DNA from: CBDCVN01 sp965223045
GTDB lineage: Bacteria; Deinococcota; Deinococci; Deinococcales; Trueperaceae
Assembly: GCA_965223045.1 (NCBI GenBank)
Contig: CBDCVN010000013.1
Span: 3,348,001-3,412,000, forward strand
Length of the DNA: 64,000 nt
Direction of reading: 5' to 3'
The translations under genes were made by a program, and so were the position numbers. Below are positions 54,984 through 63,592 of the stretch, one piece after another. Each line of letters begins with the position of its first letter. The stretch's first letter is position 1. The notes under the pieces are model-generated. The model saw only the letters and a list, made by a program, of their open reading frames with translations. It made no database searches and had not been told where the DNA came from.

Positions 54984-55787
54984 TTAAGCCATATTATTGG
55001 GGGAATTGTACTCGAGCTGCAAAGCATCTAACAACTTCATATGTAAATATCCATTAGAAGTAACTATCACAGGGTCATTTAAGTTGTATGGTCCACCAGA
55101 AGGGTTAGTAATACTACCCCCTGCTTCTTGAATAATTAATACCCCAGCAGCGACGTCCCAAGGGTTTAACTTTGTTTCCCAAAAACCATCTAAGCGTCCA
55201 CAAGCAACATAGCAAAGATCAAGAGCTGCAGCTCCCGGACGACGTATACTACGACACTTCAGGAAAACTCTTTTAAAAAGCTCTAGGCTTTCATCTATAG
55301 CTTCAGGATTATAATTAAAGCCTGTAGCTAAAAGTGATTTATTTAGTTTACTCTCTTTACTTACAGCAATTGGAACACCATTACAATAAGCCCCCTCGTT
55401 ACTCACAGCGCTAAATAGTTCATCGTTGTGTGAGTCAAGGACTACTCCGACTTTAAGATGACCTTCTATTTCTAAAGCAATGCTCACACAGTAAAAGGGA
55501 AAACCATGTGCATAATTGGTAGTACCATCGAGAGGATCTACTATCCAGCGATGTGTACTTTGGGCACTTTGTCCTTCCTCTTCACCTAAAACAACATGAT
55601 TAGGATAAACGCCATTTATAATTTCGCGTATTCTTGCTTCGCTTTCTTTATCCACTTGAGTGACTAGATCAGTATGAGTGCTCTTAGTTTCTATTTGCAA
55701 CTCCCTACCTAAACCACTTTTATGAATGCGTGATGCTGCTTTGGCAGCAAAAATAGCTGTTTTTAAATAACTGCTTAACTCATGCAT
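54984..55787 (-). CDS. suhB: inositol-1-monophosphatase family protein
   Basis: A 267-residue Mg2+-dependent phosphatase of the IMPase/SuhB family. Metal-binding motifs are GEEEG (residues ~69-73), IVDPLDGTTNYAHGFP and NPWDVAAGVLIIQEAGG. It hydrolyses inositol-1-phosphate or related sugar phosphates; some members also act in antitermination or NADP dephosphorylation, and sequence does not decide among these. The gene starts 11 bases after the DCC gene's stop, suggesting co-transcription. Confidence 0.92.
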   Translation of the reverse strand: MHELSSYLKTAIFAAKAASRIHKSGLGRELQIETKSTHTDLVTQVDKESEARIREIINGVYPNHVVLGEEEGQSAQSTHRWIVDPLDGTTNYAHGFPFYCVSIALEIEGHLKVGVVLDSHNDELFSAVSNEGAYCNGVPIAVSKESKLNKSLLATGFNYNPEAIDESLELFKRVFLKCRSIRRPGAAALDLCYVACGRLDGFWETKLNPWDVAAGVLIIQEAGGSITNPSGGPYNLNDPVIVTSNGYLHMKLLDALQLEYNSPNNMA

Positions 55788-55798
55788 ACTTTTTGAAT

Positions 55799-56203
55799 TT
55801 ATGACTTTGGGTCAGCAAATTTTACAGCACAACTACCATCTTCACAATCTATCTGCTTACCAAAAAAACGATAGCGGTTCTTAGCAATAAAAGCATAAAC
55901 CTTATCGGTAACAAAGCGGATTCCCGGAAGATAGTAAAGCAAAGCTATATATCCCAAAACAGGATAGCTGCACTTAAATAATTGAACAAAAGCCTCAGCA
56001 CCACCATAAACCTTGTTTTTGTTTACTAGTTTCATTTCCTGCATGGCTTCTTGATAACTTATTTGGGGGAAGTATTGTAGACCTTCTTGTAAAGGAATAA
56101 ACTTTATGCCATGAGAAATACGTTTCCAGAATTTCACCTGTTCACGACAAAGGTTACAAGTACCATCATATAGGATAGTGGGTGCTTCAGGAAAGCTGCT
56201 CAT
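55799..56203 (-). CDS. DCC-family thiol-disulfide oxidoreductase-like protein
   Basis: A 134-residue protein with the family-defining start ILYDGTCNLCREQVKFWKR, containing the DxxCxxC motif (D14, C17, C20) on a thioredoxin-like fold. AEAFVQLFKCSYPVLGYIAL and YAFIAKNRYRFFG complete the DUF393 pattern. It ends in two Cys residues. A thiol redox role is presumed from the motif, not demonstrated. Upstream partner of the inositol monophosphatase gene. Confidence 0.9.
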   Translation of the reverse strand: MSSFPEAPTILYDGTCNLCREQVKFWKRISHGIKFIPLQEGLQYFPQISYQEAMQEMKLVNKNKVYGGAEAFVQLFKCSYPVLGYIALLYYLPGIRFVTDKVYAFIAKNRYRFFGKQIDCEDGSCAVKFADPKS

Positions 56204-56231
56204 AACACAGATTATACATAACTATATCTAG

Positions 56232-56477
56232 TTATTTTGTATAGATGCTTACTAGTACCGCTAAGCCATTCACCCACCAAGAAAGTAAACATTGTCCCTC
56301 ATCAGCAAAAGCTAAAGGATAATTGTGATCAAATATGTTACTAGTAGGGTACTGCCCTGTAAAGTGTGCTTTTAGGAAAGGGGTAGGGGACTCAGCTCGA
56401 GCCTGTAAAAATAAAATGATTAAAATAATATAGTATCTCTCTTTTATCGGGCATATTACAATTATTGACCTTAACAT
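56232..56477 (-). CDS. small secreted-type hypothetical protein, possibly truncated
   Basis: An 81-residue frame: a hydrophobic N-terminal segment (YYIILIILFLQARAES) and then TPFLKAHFTGQYPTSNIFDHNYPLAF, which has clear protein character. The last ~12 residues after CLLSWW look unlike the rest, so the gene may be a broken N-terminal fragment of a larger exported protein. I do not recognise the family. Divergent from the lipoprotein fragment at 56527. Confidence 0.4.
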   Translation of the reverse strand: MLRSIIVICPIKERYYIILIILFLQARAESPTPFLKAHFTGQYPTSNIFDHNYPLAFADEGQCLLSWWVNGLAVLVSIYTK

Positions 56478-56526
56478 TCATTCCCTCACCTTTAAAAGTA
56501 AAATATATACGCTATAGTAGATAACA

Positions 56527-56766
56527 ATGAATCGATTATCTTGGCTAAGCCTTATATGCTTACCCCTTTGCTTTTTGCTCAGTGGTTGTCCATCAGGAAG
56601 TGAAGGTATAAATACCATTACCCCTAACATTGCACAAGGGCGTTGGCCAGAACCACTCACTGCTCAAAATGAACAAATAGGCCCCCCAATAAATAAAGTC
56701 TTTGTTATTGATGAGCTCAACTTTGGCAGTAGTGAGTATGTTAGTAATATTAGTTCACTCAACTAA
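56527..56766 (+). pseudogene. lipoprotein N-terminal fragment, likely 5' end of the cytolysin gene
   Basis: MNRLSWLSLICLPLCFLLSG followed by Cys is a lipoprotein signal with lipobox LSGC (Cys21). The mature part, about 58 residues, is low in structure and stops shortly before an IS. The cytolysin-like frame on the far side of the IS lacks a start and signal, is on the same strand, and cytolysin-like proteins of Gram-negative bacteria are often lipoproteins, so this fragment is probably its 5' end. The junction is not clean, so the link is inferred. Confidence 0.55.
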
Positions 56767-56881
56767 TTATAGCAATTCTCAAAGGAAAAATCATCAGTAA
56801 AGGAACAAAGAAAACCTAAAAGACCTAAATAGTAAATTAAAAAGGACTCAAAAAGCAATTGGATTTTTAAATAAACGCTTT

Positions 56882-58291
56882 CTAGTAGCAGACAGCAGCT
56901 AAAATAGGTGCCATCAAACTTTCAAGTGTTTGCCCTTTTACTAATCCAGCACTTATGAAACTTGCCAAACTCCACAAGCTCTGTGCTTTTGCTACTCGAC
57001 ACCAATGGGAGTTACTACCTTCAATTTCTACCTTGAGTTGATTTTGAAGCTTTTTTAAGAGGTCCTGATCATGAGGTATGGCTCGCAATAAGCTGTAAAC
57101 TACGGCAACAAAGCTAATATGTCTGCATATCGCTTCAATATCCCGTACCTGATACTGGTCCAAACCTTCTGCCTTACCTTCTTCATGATATACTTCAATT
57201 GGCCACCTATGGCGTCTGATTCTTGTTATTCCTGCTGATTGCCATTTTAAGCAATTTGAAATTAATGCATATGGCTCACCCTTCAATTCTTCCTCTCTGT
57301 AATTGATAACTAATCTTTGCTTCCCAAAATTCTTAACCTTAATCGTGCAACAAAAACTGTAGTACCTTTCTTTCTTTCCCTTGTAGGAAATGGTTATTTT
57401 ACGGAAAACTGGCTTCTTCTCCTCACTTAAATTATCGAAATGCTCTTTTTTAAGTCTCTGACTGAAGTCTTTAATTGTTTCTTCTTGCCCATTTACAATT
57501 ACTTTATCATCTGCACAAAGTGTTCCTACATAGGGAAGTTTAAGTTCCTTGTCAATGAAACGACAAAAAGGAGCTGCTGTATACCATTTATCAAATACTA
57601 TAGGCAGTTTCATCCTTGGATTACTTTCCTTCCATTTAGATAGCAATCTTTTTGCAATGTGAAACTTGCTTTCATACAAATCTGTGACACCATCTTTGTT
57701 TTGATGCCTTCTCCATAATCTTATCAAGTACTGTCGCCATTTTGCTTCATTAGTCTTTTTCAGTTCTAGCTTACTTTCCTTGATGGGAATACCTAGCTCT
57801 GGCAGCCCCTCCTCTATTTTCTCAAGGTCAGCGGGTTTCCATAATTCAAATTCTACTGGATAGTCAGTTTGATCGTCACTATAGTGTAACCCTACCAAAT
57901 GGTGCGCCCAAACATGGCATCCTTTACTAGAATCATAAAGTTTTGCTATGCCTTTAAAGTGTTTGCCATAATGCTCAAGCAAAGTATCATCTATACTTAA
58001 CACACCTTTAGGTTTGAAACGAGTACCTTCCAGACTTGCTAAAAGGTCTAAACGTTTTTGGTTTAGTTTCTCTTCACTAAAAGGGCTTTTGTTTAACAAG
58101 CGATTAAGGCTGCTTTGATCACGGTTCTCAAAAATAATCAAGCGATTAATCCCCTCAACGGTTTTGTTTTCTGAAACAATAAGTCCACTTATATAACGTT
58201 TGAACTGTGTCATGGCTGAATCAGAGAAAATATCTTTAAAGAAATGTTCATAATGCTTAACAACTTCAGGGTAATCAAGCAGGGGTACCAT
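56882..58291 (-). CDS. DDE transposase (IS4/IS701-like)
   Basis: A 469-residue transposase. KGVLSIDDTLLEHYGKHFKG carries the first Asp, LPIVFDKWYTAAPFCRFID the second, and RRHRWPIEVYHEEGKAEGLD the Glu, in the RW.IE.....K.. context shared by the IS4 and IS701 groups. Not closely related to the IS701 copies at 18747/20281. ATG at 58291 follows GGAGGTG at the right distance. Family assignment within IS4/IS701 is uncertain. Confidence 0.82.
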   Translation of the reverse strand: MVPLLDYPEVVKHYEHFFKDIFSDSAMTQFKRYISGLIVSENKTVEGINRLIIFENRDQSSLNRLLNKSPFSEEKLNQKRLDLLASLEGTRFKPKGVLSIDDTLLEHYGKHFKGIAKLYDSSKGCHVWAHHLVGLHYSDDQTDYPVEFELWKPADLEKIEEGLPELGIPIKESKLELKKTNEAKWRQYLIRLWRRHQNKDGVTDLYESKFHIAKRLLSKWKESNPRMKLPIVFDKWYTAAPFCRFIDKELKLPYVGTLCADDKVIVNGQEETIKDFSQRLKKEHFDNLSEEKKPVFRKITISYKGKKERYYSFCCTIKVKNFGKQRLVINYREEELKGEPYALISNCLKWQSAGITRIRRHRWPIEVYHEEGKAEGLDQYQVRDIEAICRHISFVAVVYSLLRAIPHDQDLLKKLQNQLKVEIEGSNSHWCRVAKAQSLWSLASFISAGLVKGQTLESLMAPILAAVCY

Positions 58292-58296
58292 ATAAT

Positions 58297-58331
58297 CACC
58301 TCCACGGTGTGTTTATACATTTTAGGAGGTG
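58297..58331 (-). promoter_or_regulatory. inverted repeat that can hide the transposase ribosome binding site
   Basis: On the minus strand CACCTCC (complement of 58325-58331) precedes GGAGGTG (complement of 58297-58303), the latter five bases before the ATG. A transcript entering from outside would pair the two and mask the Shine-Dalgarno sequence, a known safeguard in IS10- and IS200-type elements against read-through expression. Confidence 0.55.
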
Positions 58332-58401
58332 TTATTCATAATGTGAAGATTAGTAACAATTTGCTTTATCGGATATTAGCCTATTTTCGTTTTCCTGACA
58401 T

Positions 58402-60432
58402 CGCAAAGGCCTCACTGCAAAAGTTGAGGATGAGGTGGCCTACACTTGCACATTCACTCCTTTTGAGCTTATCTCCACGCCACTAGATTTAGTAACCTTT
58501 CAACCAGATAGCTCACTATTTTGGGCTGGTAATTTATTGCAAGGTAAAAGCATTAGGCAAGGGCTAACTGCTTTTGCTGAAGTTCCTATAGAAATTAGCA
58601 AACGTTCACCATTGGTTGTTTCTATAAATTTATTGACAAAGGATAATATTCAAAGGGTAGATAATCCTAGCCAGTCAAATATAAACAATGCCATTGGCAC
58701 ACTCATTGAGAGGGCCACTAAAGCAGGACTAGTTTCAGGGAGTTCAATTAGTTTTAAATTTGCAGAACGTTATGGCAACCAGCAGGTTGCTCTTGATATT
58801 GGCTTAGCTTTAGAAAACCTTAGTGCTCAAGCACAGAATAGTTTAAATGCAACACCTCAAGCTAATGAAATTACCCTAACTGCTTATGTAATCCAAAAAG
58901 CCTTTACTGTTTCTGTGGATTTTGAGGGTCGTAGTGGTAGTAAGGCTTTTATTAACGATAGTTTTACAAAAGATGATCTTTCACAGCTTGAAAACGCAGG
59001 TATGATAGGAGAAGATAACCCACCTGTTTATGTTTCTTCGGTTACCTATGGGCGTATTTTAATTTTCTCAGTGACTAGTGAGGGGGAATTGCTCGAGGCA
59101 GCAATAAGAGATTTAGAAAGCACTATACTTGGTGGTGAGCTAACAGAGGAACAAAAACAAGTACTGCTAAATAGTAAAATTGAGGTCTTTGGTGTTGGTG
59201 GCCCTGCTGAGGCCATCCTCAGTGCTATAAAAAATGGGGATTTAAGTGACTACTTTGAAATAGGTGCACCACTAACTAGTATGGTGCCTATTTCTTTTGA
59301 ACTAAAAACAATAAATGGCAGCTCAGCTGCTTTGGTAAGTTATAAAACTAGATATGATCTAAGGCAATGTGAAGTTAATTCTCTGCCTAGTATTAACACC
59401 TTTGAAATAATTACTGATAAGTTAAAAGTTACTCTAAAGGCCAGCATAAGTGATCCCGATGGTGACTCTGATCTTAAAGAAGTGATTATTAATTGGGGTG
59501 ATGGTCAAAGCACCAACATCCAAAATGGCTTTGCAACTAATGACTTTGAGACTAATAACCTTGAAACTAATGATCTCGAGGCCATTGAAGCTGAGCATAA
59601 TTATGCTGAGGCTGGCAAATACACAATTTCGCTTCAAGCTACAGACAATGCAGGCAACAGTGTTAACAAAAATGAAGAGGTCATTGCCGATCTATGGTAC
59701 CAACCAATGGTAAGTTCTACTTGGCACTGGCAATTGGCAGGAAATATAAATACCAGTTACAATGTGGATGTTTATATTCTCAATCTTTTTGATACTTCCA
59801 AGCCTCTTATTAACCAATTTCATAGTGAAAAACGCAAAGTTATTTGTCGTTTTTCTGTGGGAAAGTATGCACCCTCATTACCTGATGCCAATGACTTTTC
59901 TTCTGATGATTTGGGTAATGCTCGCAAGGGCTCCCCTGAGGAGTTTTGGATTGATATCCACTCAGAAAATGTAAAAAAGATTATGCAAGGGCGACTTGAT
60001 CTAGCTGCACAAAAAAACTGTGATGGTGTTCAACTGGATAATATTGATTCTTATAGAAGAGATACAGGCTTCCTAATTTCACTAGAAGATCAGATTAGCT
60101 ACAATAAATTTTTAGCAGATCAAGCACATGAGCGTGGGCTTGGTGCAGGTCTTACAAATGATATAGATCAAGCATCAAAACAAGCTGATAATTTTGACTT
60201 TGTTATCAATGAACAATGCCATGAATTCGATGAGTGTCAAAAGCTCATAGATTTTATTAGCATGGGCAAACCTGTATTTAATGCTGAGTATCTGCAAAGT
60301 TATAAAGATAATCCTGACTTGCTTTGTCCTGTTGCTTTAAGAAGTAAATTAAGCACCTTAATTTTGGATGAAGAGCTTGATGACTCATTTCGCTTTAGCT
60401 GTAATGAGGATTATTCAAATGTAAAGGAGTAG
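58402..60432 (+). CDS. thiol-activated-cytolysin-like / PKD / GH114-like fusion, 5' end broken
   Basis: Large exported-type protein. Residues ~1-310 of the open part resemble thiol-activated (cholesterol-dependent) cytolysins: LFWAGNLLQGKSIRQGL, VVSINLL then IQRVDNPSQSNINNAI, TAYVIQKAFTVSVDF and PPVYVSSVTYGRILIFSV, followed by PISFELKTINGSSAALVSY. A PKD-like domain follows (SISDPDGDSDL, IINWGDGQST, HNYAEAGKYTISLQATDNAGN) with a 3x5-residue repeat in a loop. The last ~240 residues resemble GH114/TM1410-type glycosidases: TWHWQLAGNIN, VICRFSVGKYA, GVQLDNIDSY and FDFVINEQCHEFDEC. The frame opens at 58402 after a TGA; GTG at 58435 is only a formal start. Probably the body of the lipoprotein begun at 56527. 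Confidence 0.75.
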   Translation, partial: RKGLTAKVEDEVAYTCTFTPFELISTPLDLVTFQPDSSLFWAGNLLQGKSIRQGLTAFAEVPIEISKRSPLVVSINLLTKDNIQRVDNPSQSNINNAIGTLIERATKAGLVSGSSISFKFAERYGNQQVALDIGLALENLSAQAQNSLNATPQANEITLTAYVIQKAFTVSVDFEGRSGSKAFINDSFTKDDLSQLENAGMIGEDNPPVYVSSVTYGRILIFSVTSEGELLEAAIRDLESTILGGELTEEQKQVLLNSKIEVFGVGGPAEAILSAIKNGDLSDYFEIGAPLTSMVPISFELKTINGSSAALVSYKTRYDLRQCEVNSLPSINTFEIITDKLKVTLKASISDPDGDSDLKEVIINWGDGQSTNIQNGFATNDFETNNLETNDLEAIEAEHNYAEAGKYTISLQATDNAGNSVNKNEEVIADLWYQPMVSSTWHWQLAGNINTSYNVDVYILNLFDTSKPLINQFHSEKRKVICRFSVGKYAPSLPDANDFSSDDLGNARKGSPEEFWIDIHSENVKKIMQGRLDLAAQKNCDGVQLDNIDSYRRDTGFLISLEDQISYNKFLADQAHERGLGAGLTNDIDQASKQADNFDFVINEQCHEFDECQKLIDFISMGKPVFNAEYLQSYKDNPDLLCPVALRSKLSTLILDEELDDSFRFSCNEDYSNVKE
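59536..59580 (+). repeat. 3 x 15-bp in-frame repeat in the PKD-like domain
   Basis: ACTAATGACTTTGAG, ACTAATAACCTTGAA and ACTAATGATCTCGAG encode TNDFE, TNNLE and TNDLE within a loop of the PKD-like domain. An acidic low-complexity insertion likely made by slippage. Confidence 0.8.
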
Positions 60433-60673
60433 CATTTCTCAATGTCCTTACCAGAAATAAGAGAAGCCACTACCTCCGATACTAAGATAATCTCTAGTCT
60501 TGCTAAGAAGATATGGCCAATTTGTTTTCAGCAAATCCTCACCCAAGACCAAATTGATAATATGCTTCAAAAAATATATGGAATTTTGAGCTTACCCCCA
60601 AAAACTGGACAGAAAACCCCGGCGAAATTAAGGTCCATAGAAGATGTAAAATATCTAGAATATGGAGATATAA

Positions 60674-60967
60674 ATGAGCCAGACAAAAGGAATAAGAAAA
60701 ACATATAAGAAAGAATTCAAAGCTAAAGTTGCAGCAGCAGCCATAGTTGGAGAGAAGAATCTTGCAGAATTAGCAAATCAATATGGTGTACACACCACTC
60801 AAATTAAAGAATGGAAAAAAGCTGGATCAGAAGCATTGCATGAAAGGTTTTCATTACTAAGAGGTAGAAAAGCCAGACTACAAGAACGTAGAGAGGCTGC
60901 ACTGTACGAACAGATTGGCAAATTGAAAATGGAACTAGATTTTTTGTCCAAAGGGCTCAAAAACTGA
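60674..60967 (+). CDS. IS3-family OrfA
   Basis: A 97-residue helix-turn-helix protein (KKEFKAKVAAAAIVGEKNLA, ELANQYGVHTTQIKEWKK) with a C-terminal leucine-zipper-like coil. It binds the element ends. A slippery heptamer T TTT TTG at 60940-60946 is in the right phase for a -1 shift into orfB, which would yield the OrfAB transposase. Confidence 0.88.
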   Translation: MSQTKGIRKTYKKEFKAKVAAAAIVGEKNLAELANQYGVHTTQIKEWKKAGSEALHERFSLLRGRKARLQERREAALYEQIGKLKMELDFLSKGLKN

Positions 60968-60981
60968 GTCAAGAGGAACGT

Positions 60982-61818
60982 ATGTTGATAGTCGATCCAA
61001 GGCACCCTCAATTGAGCATTACTAAGCAATGTGAGTTACTGAGACTGAATCGTAGTAGTTATTACTATCGACCTACAGGAATTAGTGACCTCAATGAAAA
61101 GTTGATGCAAAGGATAGATGAGTTGTATACAGATCATCCTTTTCTAGGTTATCGCAAGATAACAGCAATGCTAAATAGAGAAAGCTATAAGGTCAATCAT
61201 AAAAGAGTATATCGTTTGATGTGTCTGATGGGTTTGCAAGCTATATATGCCAAACCCAAACTAAGTAAACCAAAGGAAGGACATAAAATTTACCCATACC
61301 TTCTGAAAAACAAAATCATAAACAAACCAAATCAGGTATGGGCTAGTGATATTACGTATATACGTTTGCAAGGAGGATATTGCTATCTGGTAGTAGTAAT
61401 GGATTGGTATAGCCGTTATGTTGTTTCATGGGAAGTTTCGAATAGCATGAAAGCAGAGTTTTGTATAGAAGCATTAGAAGAGGCGTTGGAAGGAGAGAAG
61501 CCAGAGATATTCAATACAGATCAAGGTAGTCAGTACACAAGTCATGAGTTTACGGATATATTGAAGGCAAACGAAATAGCAATCAGCATGGACGGAAGAG
61601 GGTGCTACATGGATAATATATTTACAGAAAGGTTGTGGAGAACGGTAAAGTATGAAGAAGTATATCTAAAGGAATACAAAAATATAGAGCAAGGAAGGGA
61701 AGAAATAGGAAAGTACTTACAATTTTATAACAGTGAACGTCCGCATCAATCATTGCAGTACAAAACGCCTGAATTAGTTTACAGAGAGGAGAAAACTAAA
61801 TCAATAATAACAGGATAG
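60982..61818 (+). CDS. IS3-family OrfB transposase
   Basis: A 278-residue integrase-type domain. HTH_21-like YTDHPFLGYRKITAMLNRE precedes the DDE core: NQVWASDITYIRLQGGYCYL (first D), IFNTDQGSQYTSHEFTD (second D) and DNIFTERLWRTVKYEEVYL (E), and NSERPHQSLQYKTPELVY at the end. It lies in the -1 frame relative to orfA, with an open frame back through the slippery site. Confidence 0.93.
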   Translation: MLIVDPRHPQLSITKQCELLRLNRSSYYYRPTGISDLNEKLMQRIDELYTDHPFLGYRKITAMLNRESYKVNHKRVYRLMCLMGLQAIYAKPKLSKPKEGHKIYPYLLKNKIINKPNQVWASDITYIRLQGGYCYLVVVMDWYSRYVVSWEVSNSMKAEFCIEALEEALEGEKPEIFNTDQGSQYTSHEFTDILKANEIAISMDGRGCYMDNIFTERLWRTVKYEEVYLKEYKNIEQGREEIGKYLQFYNSERPHQSLQYKTPELVYREEKTKSIITG

Positions 61819-62384
61819 GTTGTTATCAAGCTTACAAACAATGTAATCTCAATTTGATATCATTTTAGTAGGTCTTAATTAACCTTAATTTTTTGTCCGA
61901 TCAATTGGGTTCACCTCATTTCTTCTCTCATTAAACAAATAGAAGAAGGTCAAAAGTTTTGGATTGTAAGCTTAGATGGGAAAGACATAGGCTACGGATC
62001 TGCCTTTGCAAAAGAGGATGTGATTTGGCTAAAGAAATTATACATTTCACCCAATATGCAAGGAAAGGGCTGCGGCAAGCTAGTAATACAAACAGTGATC
62101 AATAACTACTCAAAGCTTACTAAAATGTCTCTATTTGTCCACAGGGACAACATTCTTGCCCAAAAGTTTTATAAACACCTAGATTTCAAAATAGAACGAG
62201 AAGAGCCTGTTCAAATGGGTGATTATCATTTTATTGACTTAGTACGCAAGTTGTATCGAAAAAACGCCATTTTCACTTTCAAAAACACTGTTACCAAAGC
62301 CAGTATCACCACTTTTCTACTTTTTTCAAGTAGCCACAGCATATCATTGACAAAATAGGGATATATTTTTATAGTGTAGCCATA

Positions 62385-63557
62385 GTGGCTACTACAAACA
62401 ATATGCACCTAGAGATCCAGTATGCGAATACAGATAAGCCAGTAGGAGTAATACGTAGCAGCTATCGTGAAGATGGAAAAATAAAACACAAACAATTCGG
62501 AAGGATAACAGGACAAACTCTAGAGCAACTTAAAATGTTACAGCTAACCTTTCGTAATGAGGTTATTGCTAAAAGTAATCCAAAAGCTGTACAAATAGTA
62601 GGCAGTAAAGAATATGGAGCAAGTCATACGATATTGTCAATGATTAAGGAAATAGGATTAGATAAGGCAATGTATTCACAACCCCAGCCATGGGTGAGTA
62701 ACATAAGCGCGATGATAATAGGTAGGATAATATTTGCTGGAAGCAAGTTAGCATTATGCAATCAATATAATAATAGTAGTCTTTGGGAACAATGTGGAGT
62801 AGAAGGAAGACCAGATGTAAGAAAACATTGTTATGAGGCATTAGATAGACTGCTAGCAAGACAAAAAGGAATTCAGAAGAAGTTAGCCAAGAAACATCTC
62901 AAGAATGGAAATCTTGTACTATATGATGTCACGAGCAGTTATTTGGAAGGCCAATACACAAATAGCGAATTGGTAAAATATGGATATAACCGAGACGGGA
63001 AGAAGAAACATGAACAAATAGTAATAGGATTAATATGTAATGGAGAAGGTTGTCCAGTAGGAGTAGAAGTTTTCAAGGGAAATACTAAGGATCAGACAAC
63101 AGTTTCAAACAAGATAGGAGAACTAAAAGAGACGTATGAAATAAAGCAAGCGATATTTGTAGGGGATAGAGGAATGGTAACAGAAGCAATAGCAGAAGAA
63201 TTAGAGGAAAAAGGTGTAAAGACAATAGGAGCACTAACAAGGGCTGGAATACATAAACTAATAGAAAAAGGAATAATAAAGCCATCTGAGTTCAATGAAA
63301 AGAAGATAACAGAGGTAGTAAACGCTGAAAATCCAAGTAGAAGATACTGTTTATGCAAAAACCCTGAATCAGCAAAACGAGATGCAAAAACGAGAGAAAA
63401 ACTGATTGAACTGACGACTGAGGAGCTTGAAGAAATAGCAAACTACAAGCAAAAAACAACTGTAGAGGTATTGGGAGCACGAGTAGGAAAAGTGCTACAG
63501 AAATACAAAATGGGTAAATATATTAGTTGGAAAGTAACAGGTGTTAAGTCTCACTAA
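62385..63557 (+). CDS. IS1634-like transposase, C-terminally truncated
   Basis: A 390-residue frame of the IS1634 type. VLYDVTSSYLEGQYTNSELV carries the first Asp and AIFVGDRGMVTEAIAEELEE the second; the C-terminal third with the catalytic Glu is absent and the frame ends within foreign sequence at 63545-63557. Intact members have about 500 residues or more. The start may be ATG at 62403 instead of GTG at 62385. Non-functional remnant. Confidence 0.8.
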   Translation: MATTNNMHLEIQYANTDKPVGVIRSSYREDGKIKHKQFGRITGQTLEQLKMLQLTFRNEVIAKSNPKAVQIVGSKEYGASHTILSMIKEIGLDKAMYSQPQPWVSNISAMIIGRIIFAGSKLALCNQYNNSSLWEQCGVEGRPDVRKHCYEALDRLLARQKGIQKKLAKKHLKNGNLVLYDVTSSYLEGQYTNSELVKYGYNRDGKKKHEQIVIGLICNGEGCPVGVEVFKGNTKDQTTVSNKIGELKETYEIKQAIFVGDRGMVTEAIAEELEEKGVKTIGALTRAGIHKLIEKGIIKPSEFNEKKITEVVNAENPSRRYCLCKNPESAKRDAKTREKLIELTTEELEEIANYKQKTTVEVLGARVGKVLQKYKMGKYISWKVTGVKSH

Positions 63558-63592
63558 GTCATGACCATATTAAGTCTCAAAAAGTCGTAACC
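63544..63592. repeat. direct repeat of 23 bp at the junction of two IS remnants
   Basis: TTAAGTCTCACTAAGTCATG (and ACC) at 63544-63566 and TTAAGTCTCAAAAAGTCGTA (and ACC) at 63570-63592, period 26. It separates the truncated IS1634 frame from the IS481-like frame and probably represents IS termini. Confidence 0.55.

Larger units (their letters stand above)
56767..58345 (-). mobile_element. DDE insertion sequence between lipoprotein start and cytolysin body
   Basis: A single transposase gene with leader, lying between two fragments of what may be one gene. I could not identify confident terminal repeats or target duplication, so the edges given are approximate. Confidence 0.55.
60587..61918 (+). 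mobile_element. IS3-family element (1332 bp)
   Basis: Imperfect terminal repeats TGAGCTTACCCCCAAAAACT (left) and TGAGGTGAACCCAATTGATC (right, reversed), followed on both sides by GGACA. The target duplication is TTT (60584-60586, 61919-61921). Two overlapping-frame genes, orfA and orfB. Confidence 0.88.
60442..62358 (+). pseudogene. GNAT acetyltransferase split by an IS3 element
   Basis: The 5' part encodes MSLPEIREATTSDTKIISSL and LTQDQIDNMLQKIYGI; the 3' part encodes SLIKQIEEGQKFWIVSLDGK, then LYISPNMQGKGCGKLVIQTV, the acetyl-CoA-binding Q/RxxGxG/A motif, and LFVHRDNILAQKFYKHLDF. Removing 60587-61918 with one TTT duplication joins QKIYGI to SSLIKQIEEG exactly in frame. The restored protein of ~170-195 residues is a typical N-acetyltransferase of unknown substrate. 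The C-terminal ~30 residues look atypical and may come from the neighbouring IS. Confidence 0.88.

Noticed and set aside
56527..58402. Clean in-frame restoration of the lipoprotein fragment with the cytolysin-like frame by IS removal
   Set aside because: Possible TTAGTAA repeats near 56741 and 58351 could be a target duplication, but joining there leaves a frame change before the cytolysin motifs and the terminal repeats were not convincing. Kept only as a likely link.
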